Counted from the stretch's first letter, positions 1 through 8,486 are shown. The stretch is 64,000 nt of DNA from Sphingomonas sp. Leaf20 (GCF_001421535.1 NZ_LMKN01000009.1:420029-484028); one strand, 5' to 3'. Program-made: numbers and translations. The notes: generated by a model not told the origin, from the sequence alone.

Positions 1-2
1 GC

Positions 3-458
3 ACCAATGCGACGATCGTCAACGCGGGCGTATCGGGGGACACCAGCGCGGCTGGACGGCGACGCTTCGTTTTCGCGCTCGACAGCATGGCCCGCAAGCC
101 TGACCTGATCCTGCTCGGTCTGGGCGGCAACGACGTCTTGCGGCAGATCTCGCCTACAGAGACGCGGGCGAACCTGACGGCGATGATGGACGAGGCCAAG
201 CGCCGCGACATTCCCGTCATCCTCACCGGTATGCGCGCGCCCCCCAATCTGGGTGCCGATTATCAGCGCGCATTCGATACGATATGGCCCGATCTTGCCA
301 AAGCCTATGGTGCGCGCCTCTACCCCTTCATTCTCGACGGGGTGATCGGACAGCCTGCGCTCATGCAGCGCGATTATGTCCACCCGAATGCCAGCGGGAT
401 CGATCATATCGCGGATCGTCTTACGCCGATCGTTATGGGACAGCTCGGTAAAGGCTGA
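3..458 (+). CDS. TesA-like SGNH/GDSL arylesterase or lysophospholipase, 5' truncated by window edge
   Basis: The reading frame is open from the first bases, so the N-terminus, including the GDSL nucleophile block, lies outside the window; about 151 residues are visible. The sequence shows GVSGDTSAAG near the start, the block III motif GLGGNDVLR, and a C-terminal DYVHPNASG carrying the D-x-x-H of the catalytic Asp/His pair. This spacing matches the TesA branch of SGNH hydrolases, which hydrolyse acyl-thioesters, aryl esters or lysophospholipids, usually in the periplasm. An internal ATG at 87 is not the start, because conserved sequence continues upstream of it. Substrate cannot be told from sequence. 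A Crp/Fnr regulator follows 75 bp downstream in the same direction. Confidence 0.85.
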   Translation, partial: TNATIVNAGVSGDTSAAGRRRFVFALDSMARKPDLILLGLGGNDVLRQISPTETRANLTAMMDEAKRRDIPVILTGMRAPPNLGADYQRAFDTIWPDLAKAYGARLYPFILDGVIGQPALMQRDYVHPNASGIDHIADRLTPIVMGQLGKG

Positions 459-533
459 TACGGCCCTAACCGGTTGACGATCGCGAGGCGTAGTCTCAAC
501 TGGCCGAATAATCTGTGTTACGGGGGCGGAACG

Positions 534-1268
534 ATGCATCGAAGTGGGTTGATTGCACGGCTTGAGAGGCATCTCGTGCTGACCGCGGGCGAACGCGAGG
601 CGATCACCAGTGCGGAACATCGTGAAGTTCGCCTGAAGCCCGGCGAGATCCTGATGGCGGAGGGCGGGCTCAGCGACACGCTGTTCGTGGTGCATTATGG
701 CTGGCTGCATTCGTCCGCAAAGCTCTCGACGGGCGGGCGTCAAATCCTCCGGTTCCATTATGCGGGCGACCTGATCGGAACGTCGAGCATCGCATGGTCG
801 GTAGCCTCCGCGACGTTGACGGCGGTATCGGACAGTACGGTGATGGAGCTTCCGAAGGTCGAGCTCGGCCGGATATTCCGCCAACAGCCCCGGCTTGCCG
901 GTCTGCTCTATGCCATCGCCGCCGCGGAAAACGTCGCGATGAGCGACCGGCTGACGTCGATCGGCCGCAAGGGTGCGACGGAACGACTGACGACGCTGCT
1001 GCTCGATATCCTCGCCCGGCTGCGCGTGACGGCAGGCGGCGTGATCGATTCCTATGATCTGCCGCTGACACAGAGCGACATCGGCGACGCACTCGGGCTG
1101 ACGAAGGTGCACGTCAACCGGACGATCCGTGCGCTTGAACGCGATGGTGTCATCGAGCGCAACGGGCGCCGGCTTCGTCTGATCGACCCCGACTCGCTCA
1201 TGCGACAGACGGGGTTCGTCGACCGCTACGGCGAGATCGAAACCGCGTGGCTCCCCGCTGCCCCCTGA
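534..1268 (+). CDS. Crp/Fnr family transcriptional regulator without cysteines
   Basis: A 244-residue protein with an N-terminal cyclic-nucleotide-binding-type beta-roll (roughly residues 25-130) and a C-terminal winged helix (roughly 170-235) whose recognition region reads LTQSDIGDALGLTKVHVNRT. There is no cysteine anywhere in the protein, so it cannot carry the Fnr-type oxygen-sensing Fe-S cluster; it would have to sense a small molecule, haem or nothing. The ATG at 534 is preferred because a purine-rich GGGGGCGGA lies just before it; an in-frame TTG at 474 would add 20 residues of low quality. It ends 16 bp before a convergent minus-strand gene. Similar proteins in sphingomonads are often annotated as Crp/Fnr regulators of unknown effector; the target genes are not evident here. 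Confidence 0.9.
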   Translation: MHRSGLIARLERHLVLTAGEREAITSAEHREVRLKPGEILMAEGGLSDTLFVVHYGWLHSSAKLSTGGRQILRFHYAGDLIGTSSIAWSVASATLTAVSDSTVMELPKVELGRIFRQQPRLAGLLYAIAAAENVAMSDRLTSIGRKGATERLTTLLLDILARLRVTAGGVIDSYDLPLTQSDIGDALGLTKVHVNRTIRALERDGVIERNGRRLRLIDPDSLMRQTGFVDRYGEIETAWLPAAP

Positions 1269-1284
1269 AGTTGGGGGCCGCCGG

Positions 1285-1629
1285 TTAGTTCGGCTCGACG
1301 ACGAACAGCGTCACGCCTTCATATTTGATGTCGTGCGGGTTGAAGATGGCATCGGTCTTGAACCCGTCCTCGTCGACCGCGATATCCTTCAGGCCGGCAA
1401 GCTTGAAGGTCCCCAGCTTGATCTCGCGCGGGGGCTGGCCATCGCGCAGCAACGTTACCGCGTCGACGAACACGTCATCGTGCTTGGTGAACAGGATGTG
1501 CGGCGCGAGCTTCACGTGCATGCGGTTATAGACGGCGGTCACACACCGTCGCAGCGCGATCGCCTGCAGCAATAGCGCGTTGGCGTTCGAAGGAACGGTA
1601 CCGGTGGTGTCAGCAGGCATATTGTGCAT
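1285..1629 (-). CDS. Small unknown protein, possibly WYL-like
   Basis: About 114 residues from the ATG at 1629; a longer version from a TTG at 1683 (132 residues) is possible and no clear ribosome-binding site decides between them. The core begins with ALLLQAIALRRCVTAVYN and continues with a beta-rich region ending KYEGVTLFVVEP. The opening helix followed by strands and an Arg-rich end is loosely reminiscent of WYL sensor domains, but the diagnostic W-Y-L residues are not present, so this is only a resemblance. It is the last gene of a minus-strand run after two transglutaminase-like genes, 78 bp behind the nearer one (24 bp if the TTG is used), and could be cotranscribed with them. Function unknown. 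Confidence 0.6.
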   Translation of the reverse strand: MHNMPADTTGTVPSNANALLLQAIALRRCVTAVYNRMHVKLAPHILFTKHDDVFVDAVTLLRDGQPPREIKLGTFKLAGLKDIAVDEDGFKTDAIFNPHDIKYEGVTLFVVEPN

Positions 1630-1707
1630 CGCAGCATAGTTGGGAATCAGGCGCCGTTCGCACGAACGTTCGGCGTCTGACAAGGATAAACGGACAGTGC
1701 GAAACGC

Positions 1708-2523
1708 TCAAGCCGTCGCTTCGACCGCGTCCGTATGGACATCGAACCCCACCAATTGCGCCCGACCGAACGTGGTGGTGAGCGCCGCATCGGTCGCATC
1801 CCTTCCCCGTGCCATCAGGATCCGGCCGATCCGCGGCGTGTTGTGGCGCGCGTCGAACGTATGCCAGCGGCCACCGAGATAGACGTCGAACCATGCGGAG
1901 AAATCCATCGGCGCATCGACCGGCGCTATGCCGATATCGCCGAGATACCCGGTGCAATAACGCGCCGGGATGTTCATGCAGCGGCACAACGTGATCGCCA
2001 GATGGGCGAAATCACGACATACGCCCTGCTGTTCCTGATGCGCATCCCATGCGGTCTTGGTCGAGCGTGCGTGATGATAGCCAAATTCGATGTGATCATG
2101 CGTGAACGCGACGATCGCCTGGACGCGCGCCCATCCGGACGGGACGTGGCCGAACAATGACCATGCGGTTTCCGACAGCCGGTCTGTCTCGCAATAGCGG
2201 CTGCCGAGCAGGAAGATCAGGATCTCGTCGGGCAGATCCTCCACGGCATGCTGTTGCGCGTCGAGGTCGACAGGATCGGGCCTGCCGTCATCGGTCACCG
2301 TGAAATCGCACGACAACGTCAATCCACCCGCAGGGATCGTCATCCGCGTACATACGTTTCCGAACGCGTCGAGATAATCGTACATCGGGATATCGGGACC
2401 CGCGACGATCCGGTGCGGCGAGACCAGATCCTTGTTCCGCGATGGGTGAATCGACAGCATCGCCATCAGCGGCGTCGGCGCCTCTGCCTCGAAACGGATC
2501 TTGTAACCGGCGCGTATCAGCAT
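1708..2523 (-). CDS. Transglutaminase-like protein with Ser in the catalytic His position
   Basis: A 271-residue cytosolic protein of the bacterial transglutaminase-like superfamily. The nucleophile segment GVCRDFAHLAITLCR places Cys169 in the usual context, and the Asp segment FDARHN is present around residue 223-228. The segment that in active members reads HAW reads FSAWFDVYLGGRW (residues 208-220), so the catalytic His is replaced by Ser209. The protein may therefore be inactive as a protease or transamidase, use His221 or His227 instead, or serve as a partner to its neighbour. AAAGGG precedes the ATG. It starts 13 bp after the stop of a second transglutaminase-like gene and is almost certainly cotranscribed with it. 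Confidence 0.85.
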   Translation of the reverse strand: MLIRAGYKIRFEAEAPTPLMAMLSIHPSRNKDLVSPHRIVAGPDIPMYDYLDAFGNVCTRMTIPAGGLTLSCDFTVTDDGRPDPVDLDAQQHAVEDLPDEILIFLLGSRYCETDRLSETAWSLFGHVPSGWARVQAIVAFTHDHIEFGYHHARSTKTAWDAHQEQQGVCRDFAHLAITLCRCMNIPARYCTGYLGDIGIAPVDAPMDFSAWFDVYLGGRWHTFDARHNTPRIGRILMARGRDATDAALTTTFGRAQLVGFDVHTDAVEATA

Positions 2524-2536
2524 GCAATTGACCCTT

Positions 2537-3481
2537 TCATGCCTTCACCTTGCGTGGCGGCGGCGCAACTGACGGTTGAGTATTGGAAATCTGGGCGTTG
2601 GTCTCAGCAGGCTCGTCGACGGTGACGTCGACGGACACGGTCATGTCTTCGAAGCTTCCGGGGAAGCCGGCCCAGGTGCCCGACACGGGCACGGCCTGAT
2701 AGATGTCACGGGCGATCGCGACGCGGATCAATCCGCGGCTGCCGACGATGCCGTTGGTCGGGTCGAACTCGACCCAGCCAGAGCCGGGCAGATAGACGCG
2801 AACCCAGGCATGCGTGTTCCCGCCGCCCGTGCGCTGATCCCGCTTGGTCGGGCTATAGACATAGCCGGACACGAACCGTGCCGCGAACCCGAGCGCGCGC
2901 ACCGCCTCGATCATCAGCATGGCATAGTCGCGACACGTCCCCTTGCGTTTGGCGAGCGTCTCGATCGGCGATTGCGTCCCCTTTTCCGGGCGCGGGACAT
3001 AGGTGAACTCTCGCCGGATCGCTGCCGTCATCGAGGACAGCATCGCCAGCGTATCCGTCTGACCCGAGACATCGACGAACCGGCGCGCCCAGCGATCGAT
3101 CTCGCGCAGCGGATCGTGATGCTGGCGCTCGATCGATCGCAGCAGGTCGGGCATGTCTTCCGAGGAATAGGTGAAGGGATAGAGCCGGGCATAATCCTCG
3201 ATATGCACGCTTTCGAGGTCGGCAGGACTATGCTCGAGCCGCACGCGGCTATCGAACACGAGGTCCTTCGCACGCCTGTCGAACGTTGCCACCGCGACGG
3301 AATTGCCCAGCACATCATGCAGCCAGCGGACTTGAGCCGGTTCGGGCGTGATCGTCAACTCGGCCGAGATCAGGCGCTGGTCGTGGCTTTCCCGCGGTCG
3401 GACCATGATCCGATGCTCGCCAAACGAGACCGGGTTGCGGTAAGAATATGTCGTCACGTGGGAGAGTGTGAGAAATGGCAT
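2537..3481 (-). CDS. Transglutaminase-like cysteine protease/transamidase, intact triad
   Basis: A 314-residue protein with the two-part layout of the COG1305 group: an N-terminal beta domain beginning LTLSHVTTYSYRNPV (residues 4-18), then the catalytic domain. Cys183 (KGTCRDYAM), His224 (NTHAWVRVYLPG) and Asp240 (EFDPTNG) form a complete triad. No signal peptide or membrane segment is visible. The ATG at 3481 is chosen because the conserved N-terminal strand begins at once; an ATG at 3499 would add six residues and overlap the divergent gene. Enzymes of this group often sit beside circularly permuted ATP-grasp and alpha-E proteins and are predicted to act on peptides or isopeptide bonds; those partners are not in the window. 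Confidence 0.88.
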   Translation of the reverse strand: MPFLTLSHVTTYSYRNPVSFGEHRIMVRPRESHDQRLISAELTITPEPAQVRWLHDVLGNSVAVATFDRRAKDLVFDSRVRLEHSPADLESVHIEDYARLYPFTYSSEDMPDLLRSIERQHHDPLREIDRWARRFVDVSGQTDTLAMLSSMTAAIRREFTYVPRPEKGTQSPIETLAKRKGTCRDYAMLMIEAVRALGFAARFVSGYVYSPTKRDQRTGGGNTHAWVRVYLPGSGWVEFDPTNGIVGSRGLIRVAIARDIYQAVPVSGTWAGFPGSFEDMTVSVDVTVDEPAETNAQISNTQPSVAPPPRKVKA

Positions 3482-3497
3482 CAAGGATCCGTGTCGC

Positions 3498-4301
3498 ATG
3501 ACCAGCGAGCCTCACCGCCCGCTGATTACGGCAGAAGACATTCCACCGGTCGCGATAGTCAACCCGGGAGGGACCTCATCGTTCCTCCTGATCGGCGATC
3601 ATGCGGGAAATGCGGTCCCGAGCGCGCTGGCATCGCTCGGCATCACGTCGGACGAACTGTCGCGGCATATCGGCTGGGACATCGGCATCGCCGACACCGG
3701 CACGATGCTGGCCGAGCAACTCGACGCGGTGTTCATTCGTCAGGCCTATTCCCGGCTGGTCGTCGACTGCAATCGTTCTCCAGCGCAACCCGACGCCATC
3801 GCGGAAGTCAGCGACACCACGGTCATACCCGGCAATCTTGCACTGTCGGATGATGCGAAGGCGGAGCGCTTCGCGGCGATACACGAGCCGTATCATGCGG
3901 CAATCGCGCGTGAGGTCGCGCGCCGCGCGGCCGCCGGCCGGACGACAATCCTGATCGCGCTGCATAGTTTCACGCCGCTCATGCGCGCGCTGGCTACGTC
4001 CGGCGATGGTACCACAGCGACGCTGCGCCCCTGGCACATCGGCATTCTTCACGACGGTGGCGACACGACATTTGCCGCGGCGCTTCTGAATGTTCTGACC
4101 GCGGACCCGGATCTCGTCGTCGGCGACAACGAACCCTATCGCATGGATCTGATCGACTATACGATCCCCCGGCATGCCTATCCGGATCGCCTGCCCTATG
4201 CCGAGATCGAGATCCGTCAGGACCTGATCGCCGACCACGAGGGATGCCGGCACTGGGCCGACAGGATTGCACACGCGCTCGTTTCGGCCTGCGCATCGTA
4301 A
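3498..4301 (+). CDS. N-formylglutamate amidohydrolase family protein
   Basis: A 267-residue protein of the N-formylglutamate amidohydrolase (FGase) family, zinc-dependent relatives of carboxypeptidases. Visible hallmarks are FLLIGDHAGNAVP near residues 29-41, HIGWDIGIADTG (57-68), RLVVDCNRSP (86-95) and IALHSFTPLM. Classical members hydrolyse N-formyl-glutamate to formate and glutamate at the end of histidine degradation (HutG), but no hut genes are nearby. Beside two transglutaminase-like genes it may act on another N-acyl-amino acid or peptide. The ATG at 3498 follows AAGGAT; an upstream in-frame ATG at 3468 would overlap the divergent gene. Only 16 bp separate the two divergent start codons. 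Confidence 0.85.
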   Translation: MTSEPHRPLITAEDIPPVAIVNPGGTSSFLLIGDHAGNAVPSALASLGITSDELSRHIGWDIGIADTGTMLAEQLDAVFIRQAYSRLVVDCNRSPAQPDAIAEVSDTTVIPGNLALSDDAKAERFAAIHEPYHAAIAREVARRAAAGRTTILIALHSFTPLMRALATSGDGTTATLRPWHIGILHDGGDTTFAAALLNVLTADPDLVVGDNEPYRMDLIDYTIPRHAYPDRLPYAEIEIRQDLIADHEGCRHWADRIAHALVSACAS

Positions 4302-4392
4302 GCCTCCTGTCCTTCGACCCATAGGCAAGACGTGCTCGCCCGACTTTCGCGCGCCGCTAGCGACCGATCATCGGGATCGTCGCAAAAGCTCG

Positions 4393-4418
4393 GGATCATC
4401 CGGCGCGCCGGACGCGTT
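4393..4418 (+). promoter_or_regulatory. Weak EcfG-like promoter candidate with embedded palindrome
   Basis: GGATC, 17 bases, then CGTT, ending 65 bp before the histidine kinase start. The general-stress sigma factor EcfG of sphingomonads recognises GGAAC-N16/17-CGTT, so this has one mismatch in the upstream box. The spacer contains a perfect 14-bp palindrome TCCGGCGCGCCGGA (4399-4412), which could equally be an operator. In GC-rich DNA such a match may be chance. The rest of the 182-bp gap 4302-4483 shows no gene. Confidence 0.2.
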
Positions 4419-4483
4419 CAGACGGGGCAAATTTCTTACAAACGCGTCCCCGTCATTCTCACGACCAGAAGTACCCTGCACAG

Positions 4484-7402
4484 ATGCCTTCGAACCTGAC
4501 GAACACCCCGGCGGAGGCTCGTGCTTCGACGCCGCCGCAGATCCCGACCGAGGCGCGATACCGTGCGCTGTTCGAAGCGATCGATGCCGGCTTCTGTATC
4601 ATCGAAATGCTGTTCGAGAACGATCGCCCGGTCGACTACCGCTTCCTGGAGGTGAACCCGCAGTTCGAGTTGCAGACCGGGCTCGTCGATCCGGTCGGTC
4701 AAACCGCGCGGACGCTGGCACCGGGCCTCGAACAGCACTGGATCGACACCTATGGTCGCATCGCCCTGACCGGGGAGCCGATGCGTTTCGAAGACGGTTC
4801 GGCTGTGATGGGGCGCTGGTTCGAAGTACAGGCGGCGCGGATCGGCGATCCGGCGGCGCACACCGTCGCGATCATCTTCACCGACATCACCAAGCGGCGG
4901 CAGACCGAGATCGCGGTGCACGAATCCGAGGAGCGGCTGCAACTCGCCCTCTCGGCAGGTAGCGGGATCGGAACGTGGAACTGGGATGTCGCCGAGGACC
5001 GCGTGACGGCCGACGCGCGGTTCGCGGCGCTGTATGGCGTCGACCCCGACGCTGCCCGTGCGGGCGCGCCGCTGGCCCGGTTTTTCGCGCGGATCCATCC
5101 CGACGATATCGCTGCGACCCGTCAGCATATTGATGCCGCGCTCGCCTCCGGCGGGGCTTTCGTGGCGGAATACCGGCTTCTCGACAGTGACGGCTCGATC
5201 CGTTGGGTGACCGCACAGGGACGGTGCGAGCTGTCGCCTGACGGTGCCCCGCTCCGCTTTCCCGGAATCAGCTTTGAAATCACCGCGCGCAAGCTTGCGG
5301 AGGTTCGGCAGACAGCGTTGCTGGCGCTCGGCGACGTCGTCAGGGAAATGACTGATCCCGGAGAGATCGCGTATGCGGCGTCGGAAATCCTTGGCCGGGC
5401 ATTGCAGGTAAGCCGCGTCGGCTACGGCGTTATCGATCCGGTTGCGGAGACGATCACCGTCGCGAGAGACTGGAACGCGGACGGCATAGCGACGCTCGCG
5501 GGCACGCTCCATTTCCGTCAACACGGGAGTTACATCGAGGATCTGAAGCGTGGCGAGGTCGTCGCGATTGCGGATGTCGAGCACGACCCGCGCACTGCTG
5601 GTTCGGCGGAGGTCCTGAAGCGGATCAGTGCATCGTCGTTCATCAACATGCCATTGCTCGAACAACAGGGTTTCGTGGCGATCATCTATGCCAACCACGA
5701 ACACCCGCGGGTCTGGGCCAGCGAAGAGATACGCCTGATGCGCGACGTTGCCGAGCGCGTGCGCGCGGCGACCGAACGCCTTCGCGCCGAAGCGGCACTG
5801 CGCGAAAGCGAGGAACAGTTCAGGGTTTTCGCACAGGCCGTCCCCAACCAGATCTGGGCTGCAGCGCCTGACGGGAAACTCGGCTGGTTCAATAACCAGG
5901 TCTACGACTATACGGGTTTTGAACGCGACAACCTCGAAGGTCTCGAAGACTGGGGATCGCTGGTTCATCCTGATGACCGCGACCAATCCATGGACGCATG
6001 GCGCGACGCGCTTTCGTCGGGCACGTACTATTCGACGGAGTTTCGCATCCGCCGGGCCGATGGCGCCTATCGGTGGTTTCTTGTAAGGGCGGAGGCCGTG
6101 CGCAATCCGGCGGGGGCGATCACACGCTGGGTCGGCACCAACACCGATATCGACGATCGCCGACGTCAGGCCGCCGAGATGGCGCAGTGGAACCAGACGC
6201 TGGAAGATCAGGTCGCGACGCGCACGCACGAGCTGATGGAGGCCGAAGCGGCGCTCCGTCAAAGCCAGAAGATGGAGGCGGTGGGTCAGCTTACCGGCGG
6301 CATCGCGCATGATTTCAACAATCTGCTGACCGGGATCATCGGCAGCCTCGAACTCCTCGGCGTTCGGATCGCGCAAGGGAGGCTCAGCGATGTCGAACGC
6401 TATTCGATCGCGGCACAGGGCGCGGCGAAGCGCGCAGCGGCGCTGACGCATCGGCTCCTGGCGTTCTCGAGGCGTCAGACGCTCGACCCCCGGCCGACTG
6501 ACGTCAACCGGCTGGTCGGCGGGCTTCAGGAGCTTGTCACGCGCACCGTCGGCCCCGACGTCACGGTCGAGGTGGTCACCGCGGCAGGCCTTTGGCCAAC
6601 GCTCGTCGATCCCAATCAGCTCGAGAACGCGATCCTCAACCTGTGCATCAACGCGCGCGACGCGATGCCGAGCGGGGGGCGGCTCACGATCGAGACGGGA
6701 AACCGGTGGATCGATCTCAGAACCGGACGCGAGCGCGACCTCGATCCGGGACAATATGTCTCGCTGTGCGTATCCGACTCGGGCACCGGGATGACCCCCG
6801 AGGTGATTGCAAAGGCCTTCGACCCGTTTTTCACGACCAAGCCGCTCGGCCTCGGTACGGGGCTGGGACTCTCGATGATCTACGGCTTTGCGCGACAATC
6901 GGGTGGGCAGGTCCGGATCTATTCCGAGGTTGGCGAGGGTACGAACGTCTGCATCTATCTGCCGCGCCATTTCGGTGATGCCGAAATCGCCGAGCCCGAT
7001 TCGGAGCTGACCGCAGCGCCGAGAGCCGGTGCTGGCGAGACCGTCCTTGTCGTCGACGACGAGCCGACGGTGCGGATGCTCGTCGTCGAGGTTCTCGAGG
7101 AACTGGGATATTGTGCGATCGAAGCGGGCGACGGGCCTGCCGGGTTGAAGATCCTGCAGTCGGACGTCCGGATCGATCTGCTGGTGACCGATGTCGGTCT
7201 GCCTGGCGGCATGAACGGTCGGCAGATGGCCGACGCCGCGCGGATCGGTCGCCCGGACCTCCGGATTCTGTTCATCACGGGCTATGCGGAGAATGCCGTC
7301 GTGGGCAACGGGCATCTCGACCCGGGCATGCACGTGATGACCAAGCCGTTTGCGATGGAGGCGCTGGCAGGACGCATCAAGGATCTCATTACCTTACGAT
7401 AA
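4484..7402 (+). CDS. Soluble PAS-PAS-GAF-PAS hybrid histidine kinase with C-terminal receiver
   Basis: A 972-residue sensor kinase with no transmembrane segment or signal peptide. Domains in order: PAS (about 22-140), PAS (150-275), GAF (278-435), PAS with PAC (442-560), a short coiled linker, HisKA with phospho-acceptor His609 in GGIAHDFNNLLTGI, HATPase with N-box (NAILNLCINARDAMP), G1 (DSGTGM) and G2 (GLGTGLGLSMIYG), and a receiver starting VLVVDDEPTVRML whose acceptor Asp lies in LLVTDVGLP. The GAF domain contains no Cys, so it is not a classical bilin-binding domain. The signal is probably cytosolic (redox, light or small molecule). No cognate transcription factor is adjacent, typical of orphan hybrid kinases of this class. 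The caa3 oxidase operon follows after 112 bp. Confidence 0.9.
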   Translation: MPSNLTNTPAEARASTPPQIPTEARYRALFEAIDAGFCIIEMLFENDRPVDYRFLEVNPQFELQTGLVDPVGQTARTLAPGLEQHWIDTYGRIALTGEPMRFEDGSAVMGRWFEVQAARIGDPAAHTVAIIFTDITKRRQTEIAVHESEERLQLALSAGSGIGTWNWDVAEDRVTADARFAALYGVDPDAARAGAPLARFFARIHPDDIAATRQHIDAALASGGAFVAEYRLLDSDGSIRWVTAQGRCELSPDGAPLRFPGISFEITARKLAEVRQTALLALGDVVREMTDPGEIAYAASEILGRALQVSRVGYGVIDPVAETITVARDWNADGIATLAGTLHFRQHGSYIEDLKRGEVVAIADVEHDPRTAGSAEVLKRISASSFINMPLLEQQGFVAIIYANHEHPRVWASEEIRLMRDVAERVRAATERLRAEAALRESEEQFRVFAQAVPNQIWAAAPDGKLGWFNNQVYDYTGFERDNLEGLEDWGSLVHPDDRDQSMDAWRDALSSGTYYSTEFRIRRADGAYRWFLVRAEAVRNPAGAITRWVGTNTDIDDRRRQAAEMAQWNQTLEDQVATRTHELMEAEAALRQSQKMEAVGQLTGGIAHDFNNLLTGIIGSLELLGVRIAQGRLSDVERYSIAAQGAAKRAAALTHRLLAFSRRQTLDPRPTDVNRLVGGLQELVTRTVGPDVTVEVVTAAGLWPTLVDPNQLENAILNLCINARDAMPSGGRLTIETGNRWIDLRTGRERDLDPGQYVSLCVSDSGTGMTPEVIAKAFDPFFTTKPLGLGTGLGLSMIYGFARQSGGQVRIYSEVGEGTNVCIYLPRHFGDAEIAEPDSELTAAPRAGAGETVLVVDDEPTVRMLVVEVLEELGYCAIEAGDGPAGLKILQSDVRIDLLVTDVGLPGGMNGRQMADAARIGRPDLRILFITGYAENAVVGNGHLDPGMHVMTKPFAMEALAGRIKDLITLR

Positions 7403-7409
7403 TCAGGAT

Positions 7410-7429
7410 ATACCGCGTACACGTGGTAT
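7410..7429. promoter_or_regulatory. Imperfect 20-bp palindrome upstream of the oxidase operon
   Basis: ATACC...GGTAT with an inner near-symmetric CGTACACG; 16 of 20 positions pair (8 of 10 per arm). It sits 7 bp after the kinase stop codon and 85 bp before the oxidase operon. It is followed by a short TTTCTTCC run on the plus strand. It could be an operator for the oxidase operon or a weak terminator for the kinase; sequence alone does not decide. Confidence 0.25.
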
Positions 7430-7514
7430 TTCTTCCATGACAAGCCTGTCACTTTCCGGCTTACCTTGCGTCCGACGCGCCGTTAGTGGGCGCATGACAC
7501 TCTGACGCAAGGGC

Positions 7515-8486
7515 ATGATGCGAAAGGCGATATTTCTGGCCGCGGGGGCAGCCACGCTATCGCTGGCCGCCTGCAATCAGCACCAGTCCACGTTGTCGCC
7601 GTTTGGCGAACAGGCGGATCAGGTCCGCTCGATTGCGATCGTGCTCGTCGTCGGATCGGTCATCCTCGCCGCTGGCCTGGCGCTCCTCATGCGGCACGCG
7701 ATGCGCGCGCCCGAGGGGCAGCTCACGCACAAGGGGGGGATGAAGCTGGTGCTGTGGCTCGGCGGGATCGGCCCGTCGATCCTGCTGCTCGGGCTGCTCG
7801 TCTATGCGCTGCCGGCGATGCGGCCGATCCCGGTGGCGAACGCCGATCTGCGCATCGGTGTCGATGGCGAGCAGTTCTGGTGGCGTGTGCGCTATGCCCC
7901 GCCCGGTGGGTCGGTCGTCGATGCCGCAAACGAGCTGCGTCTGCCCGTTGGCCGCACGGTCGAGCTGTCGCTGCGCAGTCCCGACGTGATCCACAGTTTC
8001 TGGGTGCCCGGCCTCGCGGGCAAGATGGACATGATCCCCGGCCGCACCAACCGCCTCGTCGTCCGCGCAACCAAGGCGGGGACGTACCGCGGCGTCTGCG
8101 CCGAGTTCTGCGGGCTGGGTCATGCGCTGATGGCGTTCGACGTCGTCGCGATGGAGCCCGCCGCGTTCGAGCGCTGGCTTGCCGCGCAGGCACGCCCCGC
8201 GACGCCGACCGCATCGCCCGGCGCACGGCTGTTCGCCAGCTATGGGTGCAGCGGCTGTCACAGCGTCCGCGGGATCGGCCCGGTCGCCAGGATCGGCCCT
8301 GACCTGACGCATTTCGGTTCGCGCCCGACGCTTGCCGCCGGCATCCTGCCGATGACGCACACCAACATCGCGGGCTTCGTCCGTGACCCCGGCAAGACCA
8401 AGCCCGGCGTGCGCATGCCCGCCTTCCCGCAGATGTCGGCCGCCGAAGCCGACCAGATCGCCAGCTATCTCCAGGGGCTCAAATGA
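7515..8486 (+). CDS. coxB: Cytochrome c oxidase subunit II fused to cytochrome c (caa3 type), lipoprotein
   Basis: A 323-residue subunit II. It starts with a lipoprotein signal ending LSLAAC (Cys20), followed by two membrane helices (about 37-60 and 77-100), as expected for anchoring the periplasmic CuA domain. The CuA site is recognisable in GVCAEFCGLGHALM (two Cys, His, Met) with the upstream ligand His in SPDVIHSFWVPG. After it comes a cytochrome c domain with haem motif CSGCH and a likely axial Met in RMPAF. This fusion is the hallmark of caa3 oxidases, which take electrons directly through the attached cytochrome. ATG at 7515 or 7518; AAGGG precedes both. The stop overlaps the next start (ATGA). 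Confidence 0.95.
   Translation: MMRKAIFLAAGAATLSLAACNQHQSTLSPFGEQADQVRSIAIVLVVGSVILAAGLALLMRHAMRAPEGQLTHKGGMKLVLWLGGIGPSILLLGLLVYALPAMRPIPVANADLRIGVDGEQFWWRVRYAPPGGSVVDAANELRLPVGRTVELSLRSPDVIHSFWVPGLAGKMDMIPGRTNRLVVRATKAGTYRGVCAEFCGLGHALMAFDVVAMEPAAFERWLAAQARPATPTASPGARLFASYGCSGCHSVRGIGPVARIGPDLTHFGSRPTLAAGILPMTHTNIAGFVRDPGKTKPGVRMPAFPQMSAAEADQIASYLQGLK

Noticed and set aside
534..1268. Fnr-type oxygen sensor
   Set aside because: The protein has no cysteine at all, so it cannot bind the Fe-S cluster of Fnr.
4436..7333. A very long open frame (965 codons) on the minus strand opposite the hybrid kinase gene
   Set aside because: It is the mirror of a real GC-rich gene: Arg/Asp/Ala-rich, no domains, no motifs. 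The plus-strand frame contains complete kinase and receiver motifs.
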